From Kangiella geojedonensis (lineage in GTDB: Bacteria > Pseudomonadota > Gammaproteobacteria > Enterobacterales > Kangiellaceae): a DNA stretch of 64,000 nucleotides. Position numbers and translations under genes: made by a program. The notes under the pieces are model-generated. The model was not told the origin of the DNA. It saw nothing but the letters and a program-made list of their open reading frames with translations, and did no database searches. Below, one piece after another: positions 46,782 through 56,442 of this stretch (positions are counted from its first letter, which is position 1; each line of letters opens with the position of its first letter). The stretch spans positions 1,674,001 through 1,738,000 of the forward strand of contig NZ_CP010975.1 in assembly GCF_000981765.1 (NCBI RefSeq), given 5' to 3'.

Positions 46782-47792
46782 TTAAGCGTCATCGCCTAAT
46801 GTTAGTTTGGCTGCACGACTATCAGGATAACTGGACAAATCCACCGCACCACCGTTATAGGTCAATTGTACCGCTGAAGCCTTACCTAGGGTCAAGTTAA
46901 ATGGTGCTTTTCCTGACAGTTGCAAGCTAGTTCCCGCGGACTTTATCCCTAACGCAAGCACTTTGCCGCTGGCGTCTTGAATACGAACCCAACAGTCTCC
47001 TGAAAAACTTAGAGACAAAGCTCCACTAACCGATGACTCCACTGCTGCTGAGGTCTGATTATCGCTCACCAAACTGCTCTGAGACGCTTCTTGGTTCTCG
47101 CTTGAAGACGCAGCATTATTGTCGCCTTGGCTACTCTCTCCTAGATTATCGCCTCCTAGGCTTAGGCTACCCTCGGTATCGATGTTATCCGTGGCTGACT
47201 CATTAGTTGGAGCAGACTCGGACTCTACCGTTAAACTACCTGCGCTTTGATCAGGGCTGGTTGATTCACCCATCGTTAAGCCACCACCGCTTGAAGGGTC
47301 AAGCTCTAGGCCATCATTGCCAGTATTTATGGTTTGAGATGGACTGTCACTAGGAACAAACTTTTTCCACAGTTCTTTTTCCACAACCACATAATAAATA
47401 GCAAACAATAAAGCGAGAATAATAATGGTTGTAGCAGCCTTAAAAATCCAGTTACCAGAGTTTATCGGCTTATCAAGCTCTAAACCTTCCAGTCTTTGAG
47501 GTGGCGTACTAAATAAGTTGTTTTTCTGGCAATACTCTTGAAAGTTTGCACAAACATCAACGCCTTCTATTTTCAGTAATTCTGCGTAGTTCTTTAAATA
47601 ACCTCTATAAAACGTCACTGGCAGATCACCTTCGTAATCATCAGCTTCGATTTTCTTTAAAACGGACTGTGTTAACTTTAAACGAGTAGACACGTCCTCT
47701 AAAGATAACCCTTGCTGTTCACGAGTCTGCTTTAATAAAGCCCCAGGACCAAAACTGTGCTCCTGAGACTGCTGTTCGGTTTCTTCAGTCAT
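46782..47792 (-). CDS. rodZ: Cell-shape protein RodZ
   Basis: RodZ links MreB filaments to the wall-synthesis machine. The 336 residues have an N-terminal helix-turn-helix (GALLKQTREQQGLSLEDVST, about 17-36), a membrane helix (AATTIIILALLFAIYYVVV, near 119-137), a Ser/Asn/Gly-rich periplasmic linker (about 150-250) and a C-terminal DUF4115 beta domain (LSLSFSGDCWVRIQDASGKV). It is between pilF and ispG, as in E. coli (rlmN-pilF-rodZ-ispG). Confidence 0.94.
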   Translation of the reverse strand: MTEETEQQSQEHSFGPGALLKQTREQQGLSLEDVSTRLKLTQSVLKKIEADDYEGDLPVTFYRGYLKNYAELLKIEGVDVCANFQEYCQKNNLFSTPPQRLEGLELDKPINSGNWIFKAATTIIILALLFAIYYVVVEKELWKKFVPSDSPSQTINTGNDGLELDPSSGGGLTMGESTSPDQSAGSLTVESESAPTNESATDNIDTEGSLSLGGDNLGESSQGDNNAASSSENQEASQSSLVSDNQTSAAVESSVSGALSLSFSGDCWVRIQDASGKVLALGIKSAGTSLQLSGKAPFNLTLGKASAVQLTYNGGAVDLSSYPDSRAAKLTLGDDA

Positions 47793-47797
47793 ATAAT

Positions 47798-48589
47798 TTA
47801 TCGAATATTAAGGTATTCAGTTGCTTGTGGTGAATTAGGAAATAGTTGCATTAATTTTTCACCATAACTTTGCATACTACCTCTACGGTTAGTTTCTTTA
47901 GCCACTTTATAACCTAGTAGTAAAGAGTTTGCCGTAGGTTTTGTGCGACCTTCGAACCTGTACAAATAATCTTCAGCCCGTTTAGCATTACCCTTTTGAT
48001 AATGCACCTGAGCCAAACCATACAGCGACTTATTTAAATTTGGATTAAGTGTAAGCGCTTTTTCGAAATACTCTTCTGCTTGCGTAAACTGCTTAGCATT
48101 TAGGCTGCAAAAACCCGCATTTTCATAAGTCTCACCAACCGACGTATAGTCTGGTTCCGCAATAGCTTTTAAAAAGTACTTAATCCCTTCTGCGTACTCT
48201 TTTTTAGACTCGCACAAGAATGCCCCATAAGCATTGAGGTAGTCAGGATTATCCGGCGCCTTTTTTAACGCGCGGCGATAGTAACCATCAGCTTTATCAT
48301 ACTCATAGACTGCTTGGTAGTAGTAGCCTAAGCCATACAAAACATCAGGCATGTCGGGATCATGCTCATAAGCTTTAACTAAGTTCTGCTTAGCTCGCTC
48401 CATATAGCCTCTTTCAATGTACTTTAGGCCGAGCGCCAACCTGGATTGTGCAGCTTTCTTTGCATTATAGTCAGTGTCTGAAACTTCTATTCGATCATTA
48501 GTAGCTGCTTTTGTAGTGGTTCGGCTAGTCGTTTGACAGCCACTCACAGCAATTACTGCTCCAAGCACAATCCAGTTAATATGTTTCAT
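47798..48589 (-). CDS. pilF: Type IV pilus biogenesis/stability lipoprotein PilF (PilW)
   Basis: PilF (PilW) helps PilQ secretin assemble in the outer membrane. The 263 residues start with a lipoprotein signal (MKHINWIVLGAVIAVSGCQT, Cys18) followed by about six TPR motifs such as ALGLKYIERGYMERAKQNLV, PDVLYGLGYYYQAVYEYDKA and KSLYGLAQVHYQKGNAKRAE. The gene starts just upstream of rodZ (6 bases), the usual arrangement. Confidence 0.93.
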   Translation of the reverse strand: MKHINWIVLGAVIAVSGCQTTSRTTTKAATNDRIEVSDTDYNAKKAAQSRLALGLKYIERGYMERAKQNLVKAYEHDPDMPDVLYGLGYYYQAVYEYDKADGYYRRALKKAPDNPDYLNAYGAFLCESKKEYAEGIKYFLKAIAEPDYTSVGETYENAGFCSLNAKQFTQAEEYFEKALTLNPNLNKSLYGLAQVHYQKGNAKRAEDYLYRFEGRTKPTANSLLLGYKVAKETNRRGSMQSYGEKLMQLFPNSPQATEYLNIR

Positions 48590-48625
48590 CGATACCTACC
48601 TGTTTATCGTTATATCTAACTAATC

Positions 48626-49762
48626 TTATACTAGCGCCCTTACATCAATGTCACCAGAGTACTGAGTACGTCTTTGTTGGCGCTTCGTTTTATCATTAAT
48701 TTTACCCGCGAGCTGGCCACACGCAGCATCGATATCATCACCACGCGTACGTCGAACTACAACCACAAAGCCATTTCGATGTAAGTAATCACTAAAAGCA
48801 TCTATCGCTTTCGGAGTCGAGGTTTCGTAATGAGTCTGTGGAAACGGGTTGAAAGGAATTAGATTAATCTTACAGGGCGTATTTTTCAATAGCTTAGCTA
48901 ACTGTTTCGCGTGTTCTATGCTGTCGTTAACATCTTTCAGCATCACGTACTCAACGGTTACCTTACGCGCAGCGTTCGATTTCTCCATATAGCGATGCAC
49001 ACTCGCCATAAACTCTTTAATAGGATACTTTTTATTAATCGGTACTAAAACATCTCGCAATTCGTCATTCGGGGCATGTAAAGAAATCGCCAAAGCCACA
49101 TCAATATCATCACCCATACGGTCCAACTGCGGTACCATGCCAGAGGTGCTTAGGGTCACACGACGCTTAGAAAGACCATATGCAAAATCATCCAGCATCA
49201 ATTCCATGGAGTTAATCACTGGCTGGTAATTCGCCAACGGCTCGCCCATGCCCATCATCACCACATTAGTCACCGCGCGATCATCGCTTTTATGTTTACC
49301 ATTTAAGTAACGAGCCGCATGCCAGACTTGGCCAATGATTTCAGCTGTGGTTAGGTTTCGGTTAAAGCCCTGATATCCTGTTGAACAGAAGCTGCACTCT
49401 AGGGCACAACCAACTTGTGATGAAACACACAAGGTTCCACGGTGACGTTCTGGAATAAATACCGTTTCAATCGCTTGACCGCCCGGAATCTTCAAAGCCC
49501 ACTTAATGGTGCCATCACTGGATTCCTGAATGTTTAACACTTCAGGACCTTCGATCACAGCTACATCTGCTAACTTTTGGCGACATGCCTTACTGATATT
49601 GGTCATATCGTCGAAATTATCGACGCCAAATTGATGAATCCACTTCATGACCTGTTGAGCACGAAATGGTTTTTCACCAAGTTCAACAAAGAACTCGACC
49701 ATTTCATCGCGCGTCAGGTTGAGTAGGTTGGTTTTTTCGTTAACCGGTTGAGAATTACTCAT
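48626..49762 (-). CDS. rlmN: Dual-specificity RNA methyltransferase RlmN
   Basis: RlmN methylates C2 of A2503 in 23S rRNA and A37 of some tRNAs by radical SAM chemistry. The 378 residues carry the cluster motif [20 protein letters not shown] (CxxxCxxC, near 120), [14 protein letters not shown], and the second catalytic Cys region near the C-terminus in [15 protein letters not shown] (near 350). First gene of the rlmN-pilF-rodZ-ispG-hisS-yfgM-bamB-der run. Confidence 0.97.
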   Translation of the reverse strand: MSNSQPVNEKTNLLNLTRDEMVEFFVELGEKPFRAQQVMKWIHQFGVDNFDDMTNISKACRQKLADVAVIEGPEVLNIQESSDGTIKWALKIPGGQAIETVFIPERHRGTLCVSSQVGCALECSFCSTGYQGFNRNLTTAEIIGQVWHAARYLNGKHKSDDRAVTNVVMMGMGEPLANYQPVINSMELMLDDFAYGLSKRRVTLSTSGMVPQLDRMGDDIDVALAISLHAPNDELRDVLVPINKKYPIKEFMASVHRYMEKSNAARKVTVEYVMLKDVNDSIEHAKQLAKLLKNTPCKINLIPFNPFPQTHYETSTPKAIDAFSDYLHRNGFVVVVRRTRGDDIDAACGQLAGKINDKTKRQQRRTQYSGDIDVRALV

Positions 49763-50006
49763 TAGGAATACCTTTTTGCGATTAAAATGTCTTTGATTTC
49801 ACCTTAAATGTGTTCAAGGCTTCAAAAACATTGAAGGTTTGCAGTAATAAATCACCCGCAAACCTGTACAAATTTTACGCTATTCTAGGCTTTTACAGCG
49901 TCAATAGCAAAATAACTAAGCTCCATTCCTCTAAGCCAATACCTAACTTGAGGAAAGAGCTCTTCTACCCCGTAATATTAAGCCGAAAAACAATGAAGCC
50001 ATAGCA

Positions 50007-50175
50007 AATCAAATCTTGGATGATTTGATTAGTGAAATTCAGCCCATGGAAGGACTGTATTTCACGATGCGTAAAATGGATGAATTGTTATGAGGGAAGT
50101 CATGCTTGCATGACCTTAATATTGGGGTGGCCTTCTCTTTGGCTACTTTCTCTTGGCCACGCAAGAGAAAGTAGC
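50007..50175. repeat. Four consecutive inverted repeats between ndk and rlmN
   Basis: In order: AATCAAAT/ATTTGATT (50007-50030), GTGAAAT/ATTTCAC (50032-50065), GTCATGC-TT-GCATGAC (50099-50114), and GCTACTTTCTCTTG/CAAGAGAAAGTAGC (50142-50175, 14 perfect pairs, six-base loop). An outer CTTCTC/GAGAAG pair (50132-50137, 50181-50186) extends the last. No convincing gene lies in 49763-50202. The composition resembles dispersed intergenic elements that I recall from other marine gammaproteobacteria. Confidence 0.7.
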
Positions 50176-50202
50176 TCGCTGAGAAGCGAAATAAAAACTA
50201 AA

Positions 50203-50634
50203 TTAGCGAGTGCGAGGGCAGATTTCTTCAGTAGAGAAGAAGTAGCTGATCTCACGCTCAGCTGATTCTGGGCTATCAGAACCGTGTGCTGCGTTTTCGT
50301 CTACTGATACAGCGTAGTCTGCACGGATTGTACCGCGAAGTGCTTCTGCAGGGTTAGTAGCACCCATGATTTCACGGTTTGCTTTGATAGCGTTCTCGCC
50401 TTCTAGCACTTGAACCATTACAGGGCCAGACGTCATGAAGTCTACCAATGCGCCGAAGAAAGGACGCTCTTTGTGCTCAGCGTAGAAACCTTCTGCTTTT
50501 TCACGAGACAAGTGAATCATTTTTGACGCAACAATGCGAAGACCTGCACGCTCGAAACGCGAGTAGATTTCACCAATAACGTTTTTTGCTACTGCGTCAG
50601 GTTTTACGATAGAAAAAGTACGTTCAACAGCCAT
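50203..50634 (-). CDS. ndk: Nucleoside-diphosphate kinase
   Basis: Ndk transfers the gamma-phosphate between nucleoside triphosphates and diphosphates through a phospho-His. The start is placed at 50634 ([15 protein letters not shown]), giving the standard 143 residues; the open frame begins four codons earlier. The active-site His is in the [17 protein letters not shown] block (near 117), and the [19 protein letters not shown] motif is complete. Upstream is rlmN, separated by repeat-rich DNA on the downstream side of ndk. Confidence 0.97.
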   Translation of the reverse strand: MAVERTFSIVKPDAVAKNVIGEIYSRFERAGLRIVASKMIHLSREKAEGFYAEHKERPFFGALVDFMTSGPVMVQVLEGENAIKANREIMGATNPAEALRGTIRADYAVSVDENAAHGSDSPESAEREISYFFSTEEICPRTR

Positions 50635-50763
50635 TTTAGACTCCAATAATAGTTTAAAAGCAATAAAATCAATAAGTTGCTAAGAGGCTCTCTTAGCAAA
50701 GCCCGCGCTTAAGCAGACTTGAAAATTCGTGTCTCCGATATCGCGTAAGCCATAACCGGTGTT

Positions 50764-50796
50764 AAAAAAGGGGATAGCTTTAGCTAACCCCTTTAA
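50764..50796 (-). terminator. Intrinsic terminator after the BsuPI-domain gene
   Basis: On the minus strand AAAGGGG...CCCCTTTTTT with an inner TAGCT/AGCTA stem (one T-T mismatch) ends in a T run (50769-50764). It lies about 57 bases past the stop at 50853. Confidence 0.8.
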
Positions 50797-50852
50797 AATC
50801 GCGCGTATTATACTGAATGTGTATTATTTGGGCAATGCTCCCCGCCCGCAAA

Positions 50853-51830
50853 TTAGTAATGAGTCATCATATTATCTAAATGCAGTACTGACTCTGAGCT
50901 AAGCGGTATGTGGCTAAAGCTACTAGCCTCTGGAGAAAGGTTCCCTTTTATCTCAATTTTAATCTTGTAAGAACCGATATCTAAAGGTTGTCCATCAAGG
51001 TCTTTTAGCTCCAACTCACCGCCAAATCGTTCTGCTGCTCCTGGCTTTATATCCATAGAATGCAATGCCTGGGTGAACATCATATCTGATGACCATAGGC
51101 TTACTAACTCACCCTGATCATCGTATAAATAGATTTCAAAGGTTTGACCCGATGTGAAGTCCAGAGTCAGAGTCTGATCGGAATGATTAATTAAGGTGAT
51201 AGAAGTTTCTACGTTTTTTTGTTGATTCAGCATCACTGTTTCTGCAGGAAACTGTGCGGAAAGTTCAATGCCGTTTTGATTCGGTAATGTCATGCGGTCC
51301 ACCTTAGCATGCTCTAACTCAAATTCAACCACCCCTAGCACCGAGTCTTGAGCCCACTTAACCAATCCAATGCCTGGAGCAAACCATGCGCTCTTTAGTC
51401 CTGCATCAAAACAGTAACCTGTGAAATCCAGTTTGACCAGATCATTAAAGTCACCCGCTGAGGATGACAGGTTTGCTTCCTTGCCAGCTAACACCGCCCT
51501 ATCGGTGCAGCCGTCGATTCTAACTTGATACTCAGTACCCACTGGGTCATCACCATCAAACAACAAGTCCAGTTGCTGTGACTCATTCAGCCAATAAACT
51601 CGGTTACCATCATGTGAAACCCATAACCATTGGTTTTCCTGCCCAAAATAACTCGAGTACTGCTTCCAGTTCGCCCCCATGGTCTCCATCAACCCGACAC
51701 TAATTACTTCGCCCTGTGAGCTTTTATAGCTACGGTAATCGGTTGGTGAGGTCATGACAAAGTTATCTGCCGATACAGCCCCTGATAGCATAGTGGCCAA
51801 CCCCAGAGTGATTTTTTGGTAAACGTTCAT
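50853..51830 (-). CDS. Exported protein with C-terminal BsuPI-like inhibitor domain
   Basis: A 325-residue exported protein. Signal peptide MNVYQKITLGLATMLSGAVS. The N-terminal two thirds, with YCFDAGLKSAWFAPGIGLVK, is a beta-rich domain I do not recognise. From about residue 205 there is a clear BsuPI-type domain: VETSITLINHSDQTLTLDFT, then SGQTFEIYLYD, LVSLWSSDMMFTQALHSM and PGAAERFGGELEL. In Bacillus the family inhibits an intracellular protease; in Gram-negatives the role is unknown. The gene stands alone with its own terminator; the secreted protease and hydrolase genes are distant. Confidence 0.75.
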   Translation of the reverse strand: MNVYQKITLGLATMLSGAVSADNFVMTSPTDYRSYKSSQGEVISVGLMETMGANWKQYSSYFGQENQWLWVSHDGNRVYWLNESQQLDLLFDGDDPVGTEYQVRIDGCTDRAVLAGKEANLSSSAGDFNDLVKLDFTGYCFDAGLKSAWFAPGIGLVKWAQDSVLGVVEFELEHAKVDRMTLPNQNGIELSAQFPAETVMLNQQKNVETSITLINHSDQTLTLDFTSGQTFEIYLYDDQGELVSLWSSDMMFTQALHSMDIKPGAAERFGGELELKDLDGQPLDIGSYKIKIEIKGNLSPEASSFSHIPLSSESVLHLDNMMTHY

Positions 51831-52040
51831 AATATCTCCTTAAAATAATTGTGTAGTTGCTCATAGCGAGGCCAATTATTTACAAGGAGCCAGTGTTTTC
51901 CAGTGAACAAATCTTGACGTTTATGACAGATTTGTTTATCTGCGAATAAATCCTAGATATTACAATAACTTAGTAACGACTGCTAAGGGTCTAACGGACA
52001 TGACACTTTAATGACCGCTTAAAATCAGTAGGGGAATGGT

Positions 52041-52724
52041 TTACTGGTAGATAGTTGGATCTGAGAAACCTTGGCTTTTAAAACCTTGTCGACGCAAGAC
52101 ACAAGAATCACACTCACCACAAGCTTTCCCATCATTATCCGCGTCATAGCAAGATACTGTTTTAGCGTAATCAACGCCTAGCTCAATTCCTTTAGCAATA
52201 ATTTGTGCTTTTGTCATATCAATCAGCGGCGCATCTATATGCACCTTCTGCCCTTCAACGCCCGCTTTAGTCGCTAAGTTAGCCATGTTTTCGAAGGCCT
52301 CAATAAACTCAGGCCGGCAATCAGGATAACCTGAATAATCCACAGCATTGACACCAACAAAAATGTGGTGGGCTTGCAGAACTTCAGCCCAACCTAAAGC
52401 AATCGATAAAAAGACGGTGTTTCTGGCGGGTACGTAAGTCACTGGTATCGCCTCTTCTGCTGCAATTGCTTCACCAGTTGGCACATCAATCGAGTGGTCG
52501 GTCAAAGCTGAACCACCAATTTCCGACATATCCAAATTAACTTCAATATGCTTTGTCGCACCAAATTGAGCTGACACTTTGGCAGCAGCTTTTAACTCGG
52601 CTACTGTACGCTGACCGTAATTAAAGCTCATGGTGTAGCACTCGAAACCTCGCTCTTTGGCAATAGCCAAAGCAGTTGTTGAGTCTAATCCACCAGAAAG
52701 TAATATTACTGCTCTTTTTGTCAT
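52041..52724 (-). CDS. queC: 7-cyano-7-deazaguanine synthase QueC
   Basis: QueC converts CDG to preQ0 with ATP and ammonia in queuosine synthesis. The 227 residues show the PP-loop [20 protein letters not shown] (about 6-25), [14 protein letters not shown], and the C-terminal zinc-binding [14 protein letters not shown] with the preceding SCYDADNDG (four Cys). Length is normal. It is downstream of queE, with about 280 bases of repeat-bearing DNA between them. Confidence 0.96.
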   Translation of the reverse strand: MTKRAVILLSGGLDSTTALAIAKERGFECYTMSFNYGQRTVAELKAAAKVSAQFGATKHIEVNLDMSEIGGSALTDHSIDVPTGEAIAAEEAIPVTYVPARNTVFLSIALGWAEVLQAHHIFVGVNAVDYSGYPDCRPEFIEAFENMANLATKAGVEGQKVHIDAPLIDMTKAQIIAKGIELGVDYAKTVSCYDADNDGKACGECDSCVLRRQGFKSQGFSDPTIYQ

Positions 52725-52788
52725 GTTATTCGCTACCTAACTCAATTAACTTGTTAAGAAATAACAACTCTATCTATAAGACACTGGC

Positions 52789-52812
52789 CCCGCTATCAAG
52801 TAGCGGGATGAC
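52789..52812. repeat. Palindromic unit ending in ATGACA
   Basis: CCCGCTA-TCAAG-TAGCGGG (52789-52807) followed by ATGACA. The same layout, a short palindrome followed by TGACA, is seen at 60259 on the other strand. Such units are common in bacterial intergenic DNA. Confidence 0.5.
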
Positions 52813-52919
52813 AACCTCTCAGACTATCTAAAGCTGATAAAATTCTTTTTGACCCAAATAAAACCGAAATTTTATTAGATTATTGGAAGCAGGAAAAATG
52901 CTCAGCCTGCGCGGCATTC

Positions 52920-52985
52920 AATCAATTCAAACACGGAGTTTACTTAGGTAAGTAAGTATTTCGAATTGATTAGAATAACAAAGCA
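52920..52985. repeat. Intergenic repeat (copy A) between queE and queC, inside an inverted repeat
   Basis: AATCAATTC (52920-52928) and GAATTGATT (52963-52971) form a perfect nine-base inverted repeat. Inside, AGTTTACTTAGGTAAGTAAG (from 52937, then TAT) matches the copy at 37866. The stretch AATAACAAAGC follows. Confidence 0.5.
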
Positions 52986-53008
52986 GATGAGTATTTTAAC
53001 AATTCCAA

Positions 53009-53650
53009 TCAGACGCCTTGTTTCTCACCCCAGATAATTTTATGCAACTGCACCTGCATCCTAACCTTCAACCTATCCTTCAAAATCCACTCGGCTAAAT
53101 CCGCGTACTCAACCTGCCCATAACTCGGTGAAAACAGCACCTCACACTTATCGGTTAGATTGTACTTATCAACCGTCATTTTGCACCAGTCGTAGTCTTT
53201 CCGGCTGCAAATAACAAACTTCACCTGATCAGTCGGTTTCAGGTGCTCGATGTTTTCATAGAGATTGCGTGACATCTCACCTGAGTCAGGTGTTTTGAGG
53301 TCCATCACCACCATCACACGTTTATCAAGCACCGAGATATCGTGGGCCCCACCCGTTTCGGTCGAGACTTTATAACCTTTTTCACACAACAGTTGGTAAA
53401 ACTCATAAGCACGTTTCTGTGCTAACGGCTCGCCGCCTGTCATGCAGATGTGTTGGCAATTATACTGCTCGATATCGGCTAAAATTTCTTCATAGGTCAT
53501 CCATTCGCCACCACCAAACGCATAGTCCGTATCGCAATAAGTACAACGAAGCGGACAGCCTGTAAGGCGTACGAAAACTGTTGGCAGGCCAACCGTTAAA
53601 CTTTCGCCTTGTAAAGAGTGGAAAATCTCAGTGATTCTTAATTTGCTCAA
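53009..53650 (-). CDS. queE: 7-carboxy-7-deazaguanine synthase QueE
   Basis: QueE is the radical SAM enzyme that contracts the ring to form CDG in queuosine synthesis. The 213 residues start MSKLRITEIFHSLQGESLTV and carry the cluster motif RLTGCPLRCTYCDTDYAF (CxxxCxxC, near 32), then HICMTGGEPLAQ and VMDLKTPDSGE. It is close to cpoB on the same strand; the tol-pal cluster followed by queE-queC is a common gammaproteobacterial arrangement. Confidence 0.95.
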   Translation of the reverse strand: MSKLRITEIFHSLQGESLTVGLPTVFVRLTGCPLRCTYCDTDYAFGGGEWMTYEEILADIEQYNCQHICMTGGEPLAQKRAYEFYQLLCEKGYKVSTETGGAHDISVLDKRVMVVMDLKTPDSGEMSRNLYENIEHLKPTDQVKFVICSRKDYDWCKMTVDKYNLTDKCEVLFSPSYGQVEYADLAEWILKDRLKVRMQVQLHKIIWGEKQGV

Positions 53651-53697
53651 AATGAACCTAAATACAGGGAATAGACTAGAAATTGTGCGGATTGTAA

Positions 53698-53726
53698 CAA
53701 AAAAGCTGCCTAAATAGACAGCTTTT
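53698..53726 (-). terminator. Intrinsic terminator of the tol-pal-cpoB operon
   Basis: On the minus strand AAGCTGTC (53724-53717) pairs with GGCAGCTT (53710-53703), one G-U, followed by TTTTTTG. It lies about 30 bases beyond the cpoB stop. Confidence 0.85.
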
Positions 53727-53753
53727 CAATCGTTATCATGGTTAATTAGAGCT

Positions 53754-54500
53754 CTATAAAGAACCCAGTTTAACCTTAGCTAGCTTGCCAGCAGTGGTAT
53801 TCGGAAACGCTTTGACCAGTGCTTGATATGTTTTCTTGGCTTCTGCTTTATTACCACTTAACTCATGGGTTTGAGCAAGTTTCAGCATCGCCTTGTCTTT
53901 AATTTCCGTCTCCGGGAATTGACTATACACCGCTTCAAACTCGAACGCTGCTTGTTGATATTCTTTATCATTAGAGTGTAACTGTCCAAGAATATAATGC
54001 GCGTTAGCTGCTAAAGGATGCTTAGGGTAATCTTTAACAAAGCTCTTAAACGAGCTTTTAGCAAAGGCATATTCTTTGTTACTGAACTGAGAAAACGCTT
54101 TGTTGTAAGCTTGTTGTGCATCACTAAGGTTTTGGTCACTGGCGTCAGCGCCACCGGTAGACTCACCACCTTCAGTACCAGACAGTTCAGCGCCTGAAAG
54201 CCCACCCTGACTCGCTTCGGTTAAGCGACGGTCAAGATCAGCATATAATTCTTTTTGCTGACGTTGCAGCTTTTGGATTTGATAACCCTGCTCTTCAGAC
54301 TTGCCGCGTAAGTAACTCACTTCCTGCTGAAGCTGCATGACCTGACGCATAAGCTCGCCGACTAATTGATTTTGGTCATTTTCTTGATATTGTTGAATCG
54401 CTTCGACTGCTTTTCCATCAACCACTGGAGCGGCAGTATTGCCCACAGCAGATGCTGTGAGCAATGATAATGCGATTATCTTAGTGTAACGATAAGTCAT
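53754..54500 (-). CDS. cpoB: Cell-division coordinator CpoB (YbgF)
   Basis: CpoB binds TolA and coordinates peptidoglycan synthesis with outer-membrane constriction. The 248 residues have a signal peptide (to about 24), a trimeric coiled coil (LMRQVMQLQQEVSYLRGKSE, then QIQKLQRQQKELYADLDRRL), a Gly/Ser linker and C-terminal TPRs (AYNKAFSQFSNKEYAFAKSS, HYILGQLHSNDKEYQQAAFE). The ATG overlaps the pal stop by one base (TAATG), so they are coupled. Confidence 0.94.
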   Translation of the reverse strand: MTYRYTKIIALSLLTASAVGNTAAPVVDGKAVEAIQQYQENDQNQLVGELMRQVMQLQQEVSYLRGKSEEQGYQIQKLQRQQKELYADLDRRLTEASQGGLSGAELSGTEGGESTGGADASDQNLSDAQQAYNKAFSQFSNKEYAFAKSSFKSFVKDYPKHPLAANAHYILGQLHSNDKEYQQAAFEFEAVYSQFPETEIKDKAMLKLAQTHELSGNKAEAKKTYQALVKAFPNTTAGKLAKVKLGSL

Positions 54501-55018
54501 TATTGATATTTAATTTCCACACGACGGTTTTCTTGCCAAGCTTGTTCAGTGTGACCAGGGTTAGCTGGAGACTCTTCACCAAAGCTGATTACTTCGATTT
54601 GACTACCAGAAACACCATAAGTTCTCATTAACTGAGCCACTGACTTCGCACGACGCTCGCCTAGAGCCAAGTTGTACTCAGGAGTACCACGCTCGTCCGC
54701 GTGACCTTCAAGGATTACTTTCTTGCCAGTCGCTTGAATGTGCTTAGCATGAACTTCTAATAACTCCATATCGCCGCTACGAATAGCGTCGCTGTCGAAA
54801 TCGAAGTAGATTGTTGTGTTTTCCAACAATGCCGCGATACGTTGTCTTTCAGCTTCTTCAGCAGCACGTTGACGTGCTAACGCTTCAGCTTCAGCATCTG
54901 AACCATCGTCTTGTTGAACGGTTGTATCAGTAGTATCGTCTGCCGGCTCAGTTGTGCTACAGGCAGCTAACGCTAATGCTGCAAACAAAGCCAATAGTAA
55001 TTGTACCGAACGTTTCAT
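54500..55018 (-). CDS. pal: Peptidoglycan-associated lipoprotein Pal
   Basis: Pal anchors the outer membrane to peptidoglycan and interacts with TolB. Start at 55018 (MKRSVQLLLALFAALALAAC), chosen over the ATG two codons upstream because GGAGG lies six bases before it. The lipobox LAAC gives Cys20. The OmpA-like domain has TIYFDFDSDAIRSGDMELLE, ILEGHADERGTPEYNLALGE and RRAKSVAQLM, with NRRVEIKY at the end. 172 residues, normal length. Confidence 0.96.
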   Translation of the reverse strand: MKRSVQLLLALFAALALAACSTTEPADDTTDTTVQQDDGSDAEAEALARQRAAEEAERQRIAALLENTTIYFDFDSDAIRSGDMELLEVHAKHIQATGKKVILEGHADERGTPEYNLALGERRAKSVAQLMRTYGVSGSQIEVISFGEESPANPGHTEQAWQENRRVEIKYQ

Positions 55019-55055
55019 TGTCATCCTCCAGGATTGTTATTTAACTTATTACAAA

Positions 55056-56420
55056 TTACAAAATATACGGAGACCACGCCGGTGCTTTAACTTCACCAAC
55101 GTTGGCCGGTAGTCTTGCTTTAAATCGTCCATCCATTGATACCGCACTTAAAACTTTTTGTCGCCCGTCAACAGTAGAGAAAATAATCATGCTGCTGTTT
55201 GGAGCAACTGACAACGACTCATCTAAACTAGTCTTAGTTAAGACAGTTAGGTTCCCCGTGTCGATGTCTTGTGCGGCTACATGGAAATTACCATTGTTTT
55301 GATGAACCATCACAATAGTCTTTCCGTCTGGTGCAAATTCCGCACCAGCATTGTACCTTCCCTCGAAGGTTACCCTTTCTGCATCGCCTCCTGCAAGCGA
55401 AACACTATAAATTTGCGGTTTTCCTCCTCGATCTGAGGTGAATATCAAACTTTTGCCATCCGGATTCCACGATGGCTCGGTGTCAATCGCATAATGTCGC
55501 GTTAAACGGCTTAACTTTTTGCTCGCCAAATCCATCACATAAAGCTCTGGATTACCGTCTTTTGACAGTACCATCGCCATTTTTGTGCCGTCTGGTGACC
55601 ATGCTGGAGCACTGTTAAAGCCCTTATAACTCGCAATCAGCTCTCGCTGTCCTGTTGCGATAGTCTGAATAAAAATCTCCGAACGACCGTTTTCAAAACT
55701 GACGTAGGCTAACTTATTACCATCTGGCGACCAAGTTGGTGACATAATCGGTCTTTTCGACGAGAAAACGTTAGTTTGATTAAAACCATCGCTGTCAGCC
55801 ACGTTTAAGTTATAAGGCTTAGCCGCTAACCGATCGACTTGCACATAAGCAATTTGCGTGGCAAAAGCACCGCGTTCACCGGTTAAAGCCTCGTAGATTT
55901 CATCCGCTGCAATGTGTGCCGCCCAACGGAAGTTATCGCTATTGACTAACTTTGTTTTCAAGACCATCAGATGAAATGACTGGTCTACCAAGGGGTAACT
56001 TCCCGATGGGATGTTCGATTCCATTACGGCCTTATCGTTATAAGGATCAATCAAGTCATACGACACCATATACTTACCTGGTGCCGTCTCTTTAACGATA
56101 CCGTACACAACGCCATCAACGCCGAGCTCTTTCCAAGCATCAATATCGACTTCGGTAATTTGATTTGGCGACTGTGGTAACTCGGCGATTTCAACCGGCT
56201 TAAATTTACCGCTACGCTCCAAATCATTAGCAATAATTTGTGCAAAGTCATGTGGTGGTTCCACTTTAACTTCTGACGCACTTTCAAACTTGAAAGGCAC
56301 CACAGCCACAGGACGAGCGTCATCACGCCCTTCTGTAATGTAAATTTGCACCTCGGCATTCGCCGCATAGGCCATAACACCTAACCACAATACCACTAGT
56401 TTTTTACAAATATGTTTCAT
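55056..56420 (-). CDS. tolB: Tol-Pal system protein TolB
   Basis: Periplasmic beta-propeller protein that shuttles between Pal and TolA. The 454 residues show a signal peptide, an N-terminal alpha/beta domain and six WD40-like (PD40) blades with repeated motifs: [60 protein letters not shown] and [18 protein letters not shown]. Normal length. It is cotranscribed with tolA upstream and pal downstream. Confidence 0.96.
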   Translation of the reverse strand: MKHICKKLVVLWLGVMAYAANAEVQIYITEGRDDARPVAVVPFKFESASEVKVEPPHDFAQIIANDLERSGKFKPVEIAELPQSPNQITEVDIDAWKELGVDGVVYGIVKETAPGKYMVSYDLIDPYNDKAVMESNIPSGSYPLVDQSFHLMVLKTKLVNSDNFRWAAHIAADEIYEALTGERGAFATQIAYVQVDRLAAKPYNLNVADSDGFNQTNVFSSKRPIMSPTWSPDGNKLAYVSFENGRSEIFIQTIATGQRELIASYKGFNSAPAWSPDGTKMAMVLSKDGNPELYVMDLASKKLSRLTRHYAIDTEPSWNPDGKSLIFTSDRGGKPQIYSVSLAGGDAERVTFEGRYNAGAEFAPDGKTIVMVHQNNGNFHVAAQDIDTGNLTVLTKTSLDESLSVAPNSSMIIFSTVDGRQKVLSAVSMDGRFKARLPANVGEVKAPAWSPYIL

Positions 56421-56442
56421 AGAGTCTCTACTCTCGGTTTGT

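Noticed and set aside
50032-50265. A 77-residue plus-strand frame (MKFSPWKDCISRC...)
   Set aside because: It runs through the four-hairpin repeat region and into ndk antisense; similar spurious frames are expected in such repeats.
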